A DNA stretch of 7,783 nt from Savagea sp. (lineage in GTDB: Bacteria; Bacillota; Bacilli; Bacillales_A; Planococcaceae). The DNA is taken from contig JASKZX010000101.1 in assembly GCA_030147435.1 (NCBI GenBank), forward strand, positions 1 to 7,783, in the 5' to 3' direction. The notes under the pieces were generated by a model. The model made no database searches. It saw only the letters and a list, made by a program, of their open reading frames with translations, and was not told where the DNA came from. Every line of letters starts with the position of its first letter. Within the stretch, counting starts at the first letter, position 1. Below are positions 1 through 5,367 of this stretch, one piece after another. The translations under genes were made by a program, and so were the position numbers.

Positions 1-66
1 GTTAAGCTCTTCAGCGCCGATGGTAGTAGGCTGTAGTGGCCTGTGAGAGTAGGTCGTTGCGAGTCA
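1..66 (+). rRNA. rrf: 5S ribosomal RNA, 3' part
   Basis: This is the 3' half of a 5S rRNA, cut by the left edge of the window. The segments GTTAAGCTCTTCAGCGCCGA, GATGGTAGT and CTGTGAGAGTAGG are the standard Firmicutes 5S sequence from about nucleotide 51 onward, and 66 visible bases fit a 5S of about 116 nt. The variable helix reads AGGCT-GTAGT-GGCCT and still folds as a short hairpin. The exact 3' end is approximate because the pairing 5' end is outside the window. It is followed at once by a terminator and no tRNA gene, so it should be the last gene of an rRNA operon. Confidence 0.93.
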
Positions 67-69
67 AAT

Positions 70-110
70 AAAGAGTATTCCTCATCAGAGGAATACTCTT
101 TTTGTTTTTT
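70..110 (+). terminator. Intrinsic terminator of the rRNA operon
   Basis: A perfect 14-bp stem (70-83 with 88-101; core AGAGTATTCCTC / GAGGAATACTCT) closes a 4-nt ATCA loop. It is followed by a T-rich tract (TTTGTTTTTT, 101-110). It lies a few bases after the 5S rRNA 3' end and ends rRNA transcription before the NETI gene promoter. Confidence 0.93.
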
Positions 111-123
111 ATAAATGATAGTT

Positions 124-132
124 TGTTATACT
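124..132 (+). promoter_or_regulatory. Extended -10 promoter for the NETI-motif gene
   Basis: TGTTATACT contains a TATACT -10 hexamer (127-132) preceded by the TGn extension (124-126). The best -35 candidate, TTGTTT at 102-107, is weak and 19 nt away, inside the T-tract of the rRNA terminator. An extended -10 could compensate for this. The transcript would start near 138-140, leaving a leader of roughly 25 nt before the ATG at 165. The site is predicted from sequence alone; readthrough from the rRNA operon is the alternative. Confidence 0.6.
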
Positions 133-164
133 AAAAGCAAAAAATGAGAAAGAGGAGGTTTGTT

Positions 165-359
165 ATGTCAAAAAAACAACCGAATAAGCGTTGGTTCACA
201 GTCGAAGAAGGAGAAACGATTGCAGAGTGTTTAGATCGGATGAAAGAAGAAGGATATTCTCCAATTCGCCGTTTAGAAGAGCCTGTTTTTCAAGAGAATG
301 AAGATGGAGAAGTCGTTTATGCTCATCAACATATTCGTTTTCAAGGAAAACTGCAATAG
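165..359 (+). CDS. yebG: NETI-motif (YebG-like) small protein
   Basis: The gene encodes a 64-residue soluble protein of unknown function resembling the NETI-motif family, typified by B. subtilis YebG, which also lies just upstream of purE. The signature is the block around residues 14-42: EEGETIAECLDRMKEEGY followed by PIRRLEEPVF. The name-giving NETI tetrad reads GETI here. No signal peptide or membrane segment is visible; the protein is highly charged with a basic N-terminus. The ATG at 165 is chosen over an in-frame ATG at 144 because the ribosome binding site AGGAGG (153-158) lies 6 nt before 165 and would be inside the longer reading frame. The gene has its own promoter and a terminator right after the stop, so it is probably monocistronic. 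Position next to pur genes is conserved, but no purine role follows from that. Confidence 0.85.
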   Translation: MSKKQPNKRWFTVEEGETIAECLDRMKEEGYSPIRRLEEPVFQENEDGEVVYAHQHIRFQGKLQ

Positions 360-367
360 TTTGGACA

Positions 368-380
368 AAAACCGAACATT
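368..380 (+). promoter_or_regulatory. PurBox 1 (PurR operator half)
   Basis: AAAACCGAACATT matches the Bacillus PurBox consensus AWWWCCGAACWWT at every position. PurR, a PRT-fold repressor whose DNA binding is relieved by PRPP, recognises pairs of inverted PurBoxes upstream of purine genes. The partner box is at 400-412. Assignment rests on motif identity, pairing and position just upstream of the pur promoter; binding itself is inferred. Confidence 0.87.
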
Positions 381-399
381 ATTTAAGGTGCACTTAAAT

Positions 400-412
400 A
401 ATGTTCGGTTTT
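400..412 (-). promoter_or_regulatory. PurBox 2 (inverted PurR operator half)
   Basis: On the minus strand this reads AAAACCGAACATT, identical to PurBox 1 and a full match to AWWWCCGAACWWT. The two CCGAAC cores point toward each other with 25 nt between them (378-402), in line with the paired spacing known for B. subtilis PurR targets. The box ends 4 nt before the -35 element, so bound PurR would crowd RNA polymerase. Confidence 0.87.
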
Positions 413-416
413 TTCG

Positions 417-445
417 TTGACGAATAGAACGCGACTTGTTAAAAT
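417..445 (+). promoter_or_regulatory. Promoter of the pur operon
   Basis: TTGACG (417-422, 5 of 6 to the sigma-A -35) and TAAAAT (440-445, 5 of 6 to the -10) are separated by exactly 17 nt. TG at 437-438 adds an extended -10. The expected transcription start is about 451-453, which gives a leader of roughly 167 nt before purE. The promoter sits directly downstream of the paired PurBoxes, which implies control of initiation by PurR. Confidence 0.87.
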
Positions 446-487
446 ATGAGTATCAAAGAGAAAAGTAAAGGAAGGCGCGTTGATAAC

Positions 488-520
488 ATGACTAAGAAAA
501 GCATTAACGCAAATGGATAA
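488..520 (+). CDS. Possible 10-residue leader peptide
   Basis: ATG at 488 opens a 10-codon frame, MTKKSINANG, whose TAA stop (518-520) abuts the base of the leader terminator. A ribosome stopping there would cover the terminator's left arm, the geometry of translation-dependent attenuation. Against it, the SD-like AAAGGAAGG ends 12 nt upstream, longer than usual, and the codons show no run pointing to a sensed amino acid. A three-codon frame from TTG at 480 (stop overlapping this ATG as ATGA) lies closer to the SD. This is a weak call, kept because of the stop-to-stem spacing. Confidence 0.25.
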   Translation: MTKKSINANG

Positions 521-573
521 CTCGAAAGACAAACTTATAAGTGTAATAGTATAAGTGTCTTTTCGAGTTTTTT
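520..573 (+). terminator. Intrinsic terminator in the purE leader (attenuator)
   Basis: The left arm 521-539 pairs with 550-567. CTCGAAA pairs with TTTCGAG, then GACA with TGTC and CTTATA with TATAAG, with small bulges at 532-533 and 560. The loop is about 10 nt and a run of six T follows (568-573). It lies between the pur promoter and purE with no recognisable intact gene in front of it, so it most likely attenuates the operon. The alternative is a short free leader RNA product. Confidence 0.78.
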
Positions 574-618
574 CATGCCAACCTTCTATTTTATAGATCA
601 TAAAGGAGCAGATGAGAA

Positions 619-1107
619 GTGAAACCTAAAGTCGGAGTCATTATGGGAAGTACGAGTGATTGGGAAACAATGAAACATGCATGTGATGTTTTAGATGAGT
701 TAGAAATTCCGTATGAGAAAAAAGTTGTTTCTGCTCACCGTACACCTGACTGGATGTTTGAATACGCAGAAGGTGCAAAAGAAAAAGGATTACAAGCGAT
801 TATTGCAGGTGCTGGAGGAGCAGCGCATTTGCCAGGAATGGTCGCATCGAAAACCCTCGTTCCAGTCATCGGTGTCCCTGTACAGTCCCGTGCATTAAGC
901 GGTCAAGATTCATTATTATCAATCGTTCAAATGCCAGGAGGCGTGCCTGTTGCGACGATGGCAATCGGTAAGTCAGGTGCGACGAACGCAGGTCTTTTCG
1001 CTGCAGAATTATTAGCTGTTCATGATGATGAGTTGTATGAACGTTTACGTAATCGCCGTGAACGTATGGCGAAACAATCATTTGAAAGTAGTGGTGAACT
1101 CGAATGA
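619..1107 (+). CDS. purE: N5-carboxyaminoimidazole ribonucleotide mutase
   Basis: PurE, 162 residues and full length for the class I family, moves the carboxyl group of N5-CAIR to C4 to give CAIR in cytosolic IMP synthesis; it acts with PurK. The signature blocks are all present: [11 protein letters not shown] (5-15), [15 protein letters not shown] (36-50, His40), [14 protein letters not shown] (61-74, His70) and [17 protein letters not shown] (101-117). Substrate phosphate and catalytic His motifs are intact. The start is GTG at 619, supported by AAAGGAG at 602-608 (10-nt spacing) and by the conserved N-terminus. An ATG at 612 is out of frame and opens only five codons. It is the first gene of the operon, and its TGA overlaps the purK ATG by 4 nt. 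Confidence 0.97.
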   Translation: MKPKVGVIMGSTSDWETMKHACDVLDELEIPYEKKVVSAHRTPDWMFEYAEGAKEKGLQAIIAGAGGAAHLPGMVASKTLVPVIGVPVQSRALSGQDSLLSIVQMPGGVPVATMAIGKSGATNAGLFAAELLAVHDDELYERLRNRRERMAKQSFESSGELE

Positions 1108-2222
1108 CACGCATTTTACCAGGAGCGACAATTGGAATTATCGGGGGCGGTCAACTCGGTCGAATGATGGGCCTTGCTGCAAAAGAGGCAGGTTTTAAGA
1201 TTGCCGTACTCGATCCAACAGAACATTCACCATGTGGACAAATTGCAGACATTCAAATTGTAGCGCCTTACAATGATGAAGATGCGTTACAACGTTTAGC
1301 AGATGTCAGTGACGTCATTACGTACGAGTTTGAAAATATTGATTATGAAGGTTTACGCGAATTAATGAAAGAAGCTTACATTCCACAAGGAGCTGAGCTT
1401 ATCCGAATTACTCAAGATCGTATGAGTGAAAAACGTGAAATCCGAGCATCAGGGGCACCCGTTGCACCTTATGTAGAAGCAGAGACATTTGAGCAATTAG
1501 AAAGTCGTATCGATGAAATCGGCTTTCCTTGTATTGTAAAAACTGCTTTCGGCGGATATGACGGAAAAGGACAAGTAAAAGTCGATCGTAAGGAAGATTT
1601 AGAAGAAGCTCGTCATTTATTTACGCATTCTGCTTGTATCGCAGAAGCATTTATTCCGTTTGAAAAAGAAGTATCTATTATCATTCAGCGAAATGTAGAT
1701 GGAGAGACGGCTTGCTTACCTATGGCAGAAAACATTCACGTCAATCATATTTTGCATGAATCAATCGTACCTGCACGAACGACGACTTCGGTTGAAGAAA
1801 AAGCAAAACGTGCTGCTCAACAAATCGCCGATCATTTACAACTCGTCGGTACGTTAGCGGTAGAAATGTTCGTATTAGAAGATGGAGAAATTGTCATCAA
1901 TGAATTAGCACCACGTCCACATAACTCAGGTCATTATTCAATTGAAGCATGTAACGTGTCGCAATTCCATCAACATATTCGAGCAATTTGTAATTGGCCA
2001 CTGCGCGAGCCGAAGTTATGGGCGCCTGTCATTATGGTGAATGTACTCGGTCAGCATGTTGAACCGCTTTTAAAAGAAATCCCGAACTATCCGGATTGGT
2101 CCATTCATTTATACGGGAAAGAAGAAGCAAAACAAGACCGTAAAATGGGACATGTGACGATTATGACCGATTCGATTGAAAATACATTAAAAGAAATAGA
2201 TCAAACTACTATTTGGAAATGA
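1104..2222 (+). CDS. purK: 5-(carboxyamino)imidazole ribonucleotide synthase
   Basis: PurK, 372 residues and normal length, is an ATP-grasp enzyme that converts AIR, bicarbonate and ATP to N5-CAIR, the substrate of PurE. It shows [12 protein letters not shown] (11-22), ITYEFENID (72-80), GGYDGKGQ (150-157, nucleotide-binding loop), [18 protein letters not shown] (208-225) and the metal/ATP motif [12 protein letters not shown] (266-277). Nothing essential appears missing. It starts at the ATG overlapping the purE stop (ATGA) behind a weak GGTGA, so translation is probably coupled to purE. Its TGA is part of the purS ribosome binding site, 10 nt before purS. In the B. subtilis operon purB and purC would follow here; they do not. 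Confidence 0.96.
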   Translation: MTRILPGATIGIIGGGQLGRMMGLAAKEAGFKIAVLDPTEHSPCGQIADIQIVAPYNDEDALQRLADVSDVITYEFENIDYEGLRELMKEAYIPQGAELIRITQDRMSEKREIRASGAPVAPYVEAETFEQLESRIDEIGFPCIVKTAFGGYDGKGQVKVDRKEDLEEARHLFTHSACIAEAFIPFEKEVSIIIQRNVDGETACLPMAENIHVNHILHESIVPARTTTSVEEKAKRAAQQIADHLQLVGTLAVEMFVLEDGEIVINELAPRPHNSGHYSIEACNVSQFHQHIRAICNWPLREPKLWAPVIMVNVLGQHVEPLLKEIPNYPDWSIHLYGKEEAKQDRKMGHVTIMTDSIENTLKEIDQTTIWK

Positions 2223-2232
2223 GGAAATCAAA

Positions 2233-2475
2233 ATGAAAAAAGTAACAGTATACGTAACATTACGAGAAAGTGTTGTTGACCCACAAGGAGCAGCAGCAAA
2301 AAAAGCATTACACGAGATGGACTTTGACAATGTGAAAGACGTTCGTATTGGAAAGTTGATTGAACTTGAAGTGGACGCATCAGGAGATATCGAAGCACAA
2401 GTAACAGAAATGTGCGAAGAGTTACTCATTAACAAAGTTATTGAAGATTATCGTTTTGAAATCGAGGAGGCGTAA
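2233..2475 (+). CDS. purS: FGAM synthase subunit PurS
   Basis: PurS, 80 residues, is the small dimeric subunit that bridges PurL and PurQ and is needed for FGAM synthase activity in Gram-positive bacteria and archaea. Diagnostic segments are KVTVYVTLRESVVDPQG (3-19), VKDVRIGKLIELEV (34-47) and CEELLINKVIEDYRFEIEE (61-79). AGGA at 2222-2225, 7 nt before the ATG, overlaps the purK stop. The stop lies 3 nt before purQ, whose ribosome binding site is inside the last purS codons, so the pair is probably translationally coupled. Confidence 0.95.
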   Translation: MKKVTVYVTLRESVVDPQGAAAKKALHEMDFDNVKDVRIGKLIELEVDASGDIEAQVTEMCEELLINKVIEDYRFEIEEA

Positions 2476-2478
2476 TCG

Positions 2479-3147
2479 ATGAAATTTGCAGTCATCACAT
2501 TTCCGGGCACTGGTTGTGAGCAAGAGACAGCTCGCGCGATTCGTGAAGTAGCAAAAGAAGAAGCAACAATTGTTTGGCACCGTGATGGAGGACTCGATAC
2601 ATATGATGCAATCGTTATTCCTTCAGGTGCAGCTTATGGAGATTATTTACGTCCAGGTGCTTTAGCGAAAAGCTCTCCAATTGCTGAAGAGATCATCGCT
2701 TTTGCAAAAGCAGGAAAACCTGTCATTGGATTCGGTAATGGATTTCATATTTTAGTAGAACTCGGTTTACTCGACGGTGGCTTTGTGATGAACCCATCAT
2801 TAAAGTTCCAATCAGGTACAACTCAAGTTCGTATAGTCAATGATGAGACATTTGCGACGTCTCTATATGAAAAAGATGAAGTGTTAACGATTCCGTATGC
2901 GACACAATACGGGACATACGTATTAGATGAAGAAACACTTCAAATGTATAAAGAAAATAACCAAATCGTTATGACGTATGAAGAAAATGAGTGGAACAGT
3001 ACAGCAAGTATTGCAGCTGTAACGAACGAAGCAGGTAATGTGTTTGGAATGATGCCACTTGCTGAACGTGCCGTAGAGACGATGCTCGGATCAACAGATG
3101 GTGTGCGTTTATTTGAATCAATCGCAAAAAATGGGAGTGAACAATAA
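2479..3147 (+). CDS. purQ: FGAM synthase PurQ subunit with glutaminase site lost
   Basis: By fold, length (222 residues; B. subtilis has about 227) and position this is PurQ, the class I glutamine amidotransferase subunit that normally feeds ammonia to PurL. Scaffold motifs remain: MKFAVITFPG (1-10), YGDYLRPGALA (53-63), NGFHILVELGLL (87-98), NDETFATSLYEK (121-132) and GNVFGMMP (186-193). The catalytic residues do not. The nucleophile Cys86 (family GVCNG) is Gly (GFGNG), His194 of PHPER is Leu (PLAER, with Glu196 kept), AHGEGN reads ATQYGT (141-146), and IPGGFSYGD reads IPSGAAYGD. There is no frameshift or stop, and GAGGAGG (2464-2470) precedes the ATG by 8 nt. Glutamine hydrolysis is therefore predicted to be lost while assembly with PurS and PurL may persist. 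A second PurQ elsewhere is possible. Confidence 0.93.
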   Translation: MKFAVITFPGTGCEQETARAIREVAKEEATIVWHRDGGLDTYDAIVIPSGAAYGDYLRPGALAKSSPIAEEIIAFAKAGKPVIGFGNGFHILVELGLLDGGFVMNPSLKFQSGTTQVRIVNDETFATSLYEKDEVLTIPYATQYGTYVLDEETLQMYKENNQIVMTYEENEWNSTASIAAVTNEAGNVFGMMPLAERAVETMLGSTDGVRLFESIAKNGSEQ

Positions 3148-5367
3148 ATGGTAGAGCCAACAGCACAACAAGTAAAAGATGAAAAGTTGTATTTACAAAT
3201 GGGTATGACAGATGAAGAGTTTGAACTTGCAACAGAGATGATCGGACGTTTACCGAACTATACGGAAACAGGTATTTTCTCTGCCATGTGGTCAGAGCAC
3301 TGTTCGTATAAAAGTTCAACACCTGTTTTAAAACGTTTCCCAACAGAAGGAGAACGTGTGTTACAAGGTCCAGGTGAAGGTGCAGGAATCGTTGATATCG
3401 GTGATGAGCAAGCCGTTGTGTTCAAAATGGAATCACATAACTCACCATCTGCGATTGAGCCATTTATCGGAGCAGCGACAGGAGCAGGCGGAATTTTACG
3501 AGACGTTTTCTCAATGGGAGCTCGTCCAGTTGCCCTCGTCAACTCATTACGCTTCGGTGACTTAACAGATGAACGTGATCGTTATTTATTCAAAGGAGCA
3601 GTTGCAGGGATTGCAGATTACGGTAACAAAATCGGTATCCCAACGATTGCTGGAGAATCAAAATTCGATCAAAGCTATTCTCACCGTCCGCTCGTCAACG
3701 CAATGGCTGTCGGTTTATTAAATCATGAAGATATTCAAAAAGGTGTAGCTTCAGGTGTAGGAAATACGGTGATGTATGCAGGAGCACCGACAGGGCGTGA
3801 CGGGATTCACGGAGCGACGATGTCGTCAGCAGAAGTAGCAGTCGATGAAGAGGAAGAACTGCCAATTATGCAAGCAGGTGATCCGTACTTAGAGAAGTTA
3901 CTGATGGAAGCATGTCTCGATCTCGTACATTTAGATTCACTCGTCGGGATTCAAGATATGGGAGCAGCAGGGCTTACGTCAGCATCTGCAGAAATGGCAG
4001 CGAAAGCAGGCTTCGGTGTCGAATTAAATATGGATCTCGTACCACAGCGTGAAGAAGGTATGACAGCGTATGAAATGATGCTTTCAGAATCACAAGAGCG
4101 TATGTTGATCGTCATTAAAGCAGGTCATGAGCAAGAGGTTATCGACTTATTTGATCGTTACGGTATTCACGCATGTGCGATCGGTCATGTAACGGATGAT
4201 AAAATGTTACGTCTCGTTCATCACGGAGAAGTCGTTGCAGAACTTCCAGTAGACCCACTTGCAGAAGATAACCCGGTTTATCATAAGCCGTCTCGCGAGC
4301 CAGAATATTTCCGTAAATTCCAAGAGATGACGGTTGATGTTCCAAAAGTAGATAATCATTTAGAAACCCTTCAAGAAATGCTTACTCGTCCAACAATTGC
4401 ATCAAAAGAATGGGTATACCGTCAATTTGACTCGCACGCGCGAGGAAATACAGTCATTCCACCAGGAGCATCTGCGGGAATTATTCGTGTCGATGGTACG
4501 AATAAAGGACTTGCGATGACATCAGACTGTAACTCACGCTACATTTACTTAGATCCAGAAACAGGAGGACAAATTGCTGTTGCAGAAGCAGCGCGTAACC
4601 TCGTTTGTTCAGGAGCAGAACCACTTGCGATTACGGACTGCTTAAACTTCGGTAGCCCAGACAATCCAGAAGTCTTTTGGCAGTTAGAAAAATCAGCAGA
4701 TGGTATTTCAGCAGCGTGTCGCACACTTGATACACCTGTTATTGGAGGAAACGTTTCATTATCAAACGAAGTGAACGGTAAAGCGGTGAAACCGACACCG
4801 ACAATCGGAATGGTCGGTCTCGTGAAACAGCTCGAACACGTTGTTACAGAAGAGGCAAAACGTGCAGGCGACCTCGTGTACGTAATTGGTGAAACGAAAG
4901 CTGAATTTGGTGGTAGTGAATTACAACAGATGCTTGATGGTGATATTTCAGGTCAATCACCAACGATTGATTTAGAAGTTGAGAAAAAACGTCAGCAACA
5001 AGTGCTTCAAGCAATTCAAGAAGGACTCGTACAATCGGCAACAGACGTTTCAGAAGGTGGACTTTCAATCGCATTACTCAAAACAGTATTCGGCACAAAC
5101 TTTGGGTTAGACGTCACACTTGAAGGTGATGCAACAGTTGCACTTTTCAGTGAAACACAATCACGTTTCGTTATTACAGTCGCAAAAGAAAATCGAGAAG
5201 CGTTTGAGCAACTCGTACTAGATGCAATTCTCGTTGGAGAAGTGACAGAAGATGCAATGGTACAAATGAAAGGTACAGACGGAAACGTTTGGATCGACGC
5301 GTCAAAAGAACAATTAGAAGATACGTGGAAAGGAGCACTTGAATGTCTGCTGAATTCGAAGAACTAA
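3148..5367 (+). CDS. purL: FGAM synthase PurL subunit (small type)
   Basis: PurL, 739 residues, the typical size of the small Gram-positive form, uses ATP and ammonia to turn FGAR into FGAM. It has the duplicated AIRS/PurM-type fold. Motifs seen are [11 protein letters not shown] (47-57, His51), ESHN (95-98, His97), GRDGIHGAT (216-224), [10 protein letters not shown] (267-276), ESQERML (314-320), [15 protein letters not shown] (460-474), [10 protein letters not shown] (487-496) and DVSEGGL (633-639). Several near-invariant positions differ: HNHP is HNSP (Ser99), AHDVSEGG is ATDVSEGG (Thr632), GGEV is AGES (168-171) and VSLYNE is VSLSNE (Ser539). It starts directly after the purQ stop (TAAATG) behind GGAG at 3134-3137 and overlaps purF by 25 nt. 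It is probably active, perhaps adapted to free ammonia given the altered PurQ. Confidence 0.96.
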   Translation: MVEPTAQQVKDEKLYLQMGMTDEEFELATEMIGRLPNYTETGIFSAMWSEHCSYKSSTPVLKRFPTEGERVLQGPGEGAGIVDIGDEQAVVFKMESHNSPSAIEPFIGAATGAGGILRDVFSMGARPVALVNSLRFGDLTDERDRYLFKGAVAGIADYGNKIGIPTIAGESKFDQSYSHRPLVNAMAVGLLNHEDIQKGVASGVGNTVMYAGAPTGRDGIHGATMSSAEVAVDEEEELPIMQAGDPYLEKLLMEACLDLVHLDSLVGIQDMGAAGLTSASAEMAAKAGFGVELNMDLVPQREEGMTAYEMMLSESQERMLIVIKAGHEQEVIDLFDRYGIHACAIGHVTDDKMLRLVHHGEVVAELPVDPLAEDNPVYHKPSREPEYFRKFQEMTVDVPKVDNHLETLQEMLTRPTIASKEWVYRQFDSHARGNTVIPPGASAGIIRVDGTNKGLAMTSDCNSRYIYLDPETGGQIAVAEAARNLVCSGAEPLAITDCLNFGSPDNPEVFWQLEKSADGISAACRTLDTPVIGGNVSLSNEVNGKAVKPTPTIGMVGLVKQLEHVVTEEAKRAGDLVYVIGETKAEFGGSELQQMLDGDISGQSPTIDLEVEKKRQQQVLQAIQEGLVQSATDVSEGGLSIALLKTVFGTNFGLDVTLEGDATVALFSETQSRFVITVAKENREAFEQLVLDAILVGEVTEDAMVQMKGTDGNVWIDASKEQLEDTWKGALECLLNSKN

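Larger units (their letters stand above)
367..414 (+). terminator. Terminator hairpin of the NETI gene (coincides with the PurR operator)
   Basis: A perfect 21-bp inverted repeat (367-387 with 393-413) has a 5-nt GTGCA loop and a run of six T (409-414). It starts 8 nt after the NETI gene stop codon, so it looks like that gene's intrinsic terminator. The same arms hold two PurBox sequences, so the DNA form is probably also the PurR binding site of the pur operon. The opposite strand has a T5 run after the hairpin, so it could stop transcription from either side. A 21-bp perfect stem is long for a plain terminator. Confidence 0.85.
452..618 (+). promoter_or_regulatory. purE leader RNA with probable attenuator
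   Basis: This is the untranslated leader between the predicted pur transcription start and purE. Visible parts in order are an SD-like AAAGGAAGG (467-475), an 8-bp stem with one G-U pair (477-484 with 503-510, GCGTTGAT/ATTAACGC) and an 18-nt loop, a possible 10-codon reading frame (488-520), and an intrinsic terminator (520-573). The purE ribosome binding site AAAGGAG follows at 602-608. The conserved core of the guanine riboswitch found in the B. subtilis pur leader is not recognisable. A terminator inside a leader normally means conditional readthrough, but no convincing antiterminator pairing was found by eye, so the signal sensed is unknown. Confidence 0.6.

Noticed and set aside
144..164. 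Upstream in-frame ATG at 144 as the NETI gene start (71 residues)
   Set aside because: The AGGAGG ribosome binding site at 153-158 would lie inside the coding sequence, no SD precedes 144, and the family-like sequence begins after the ATG at 165.
383..601. Minus-strand ORF of 72 codons across the pur control region
   Set aside because: It runs through two terminators, the promoter and the leader, lacks a family-like sequence and is best explained as chance.
590..604. Small hairpin TTTAT-AGATC-ATAAA near the purE ribosome binding site
   Set aside because: Five A-U pairs only; too weak to claim SD sequestration.
452..618. Guanine riboswitch in the purE leader
   Set aside because: Expected from B. 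subtilis, but the conserved aptamer core and loop sequences could not be found on the plus strand.
612..629. ATG at 612 as an alternative purE start or upstream ORF
   Set aside because: It is out of frame with purE, ends after five codons, and is only 3 nt from the AAAGGAG motif.
2479..3147. purQ as a degraded pseudogene
   Set aside because: The frame is intact at normal length, with a strong ribosome binding site and conserved non-catalytic motifs; loss is confined largely to active-site positions, so a pseudoenzyme fits better.
3258..3542. Minus-strand and alternate-frame ORFs inside purL, purF, purK and purM
   Set aside because: All are contained in strongly conserved genes on the other frame and show no family resemblance or ribosome binding sites.
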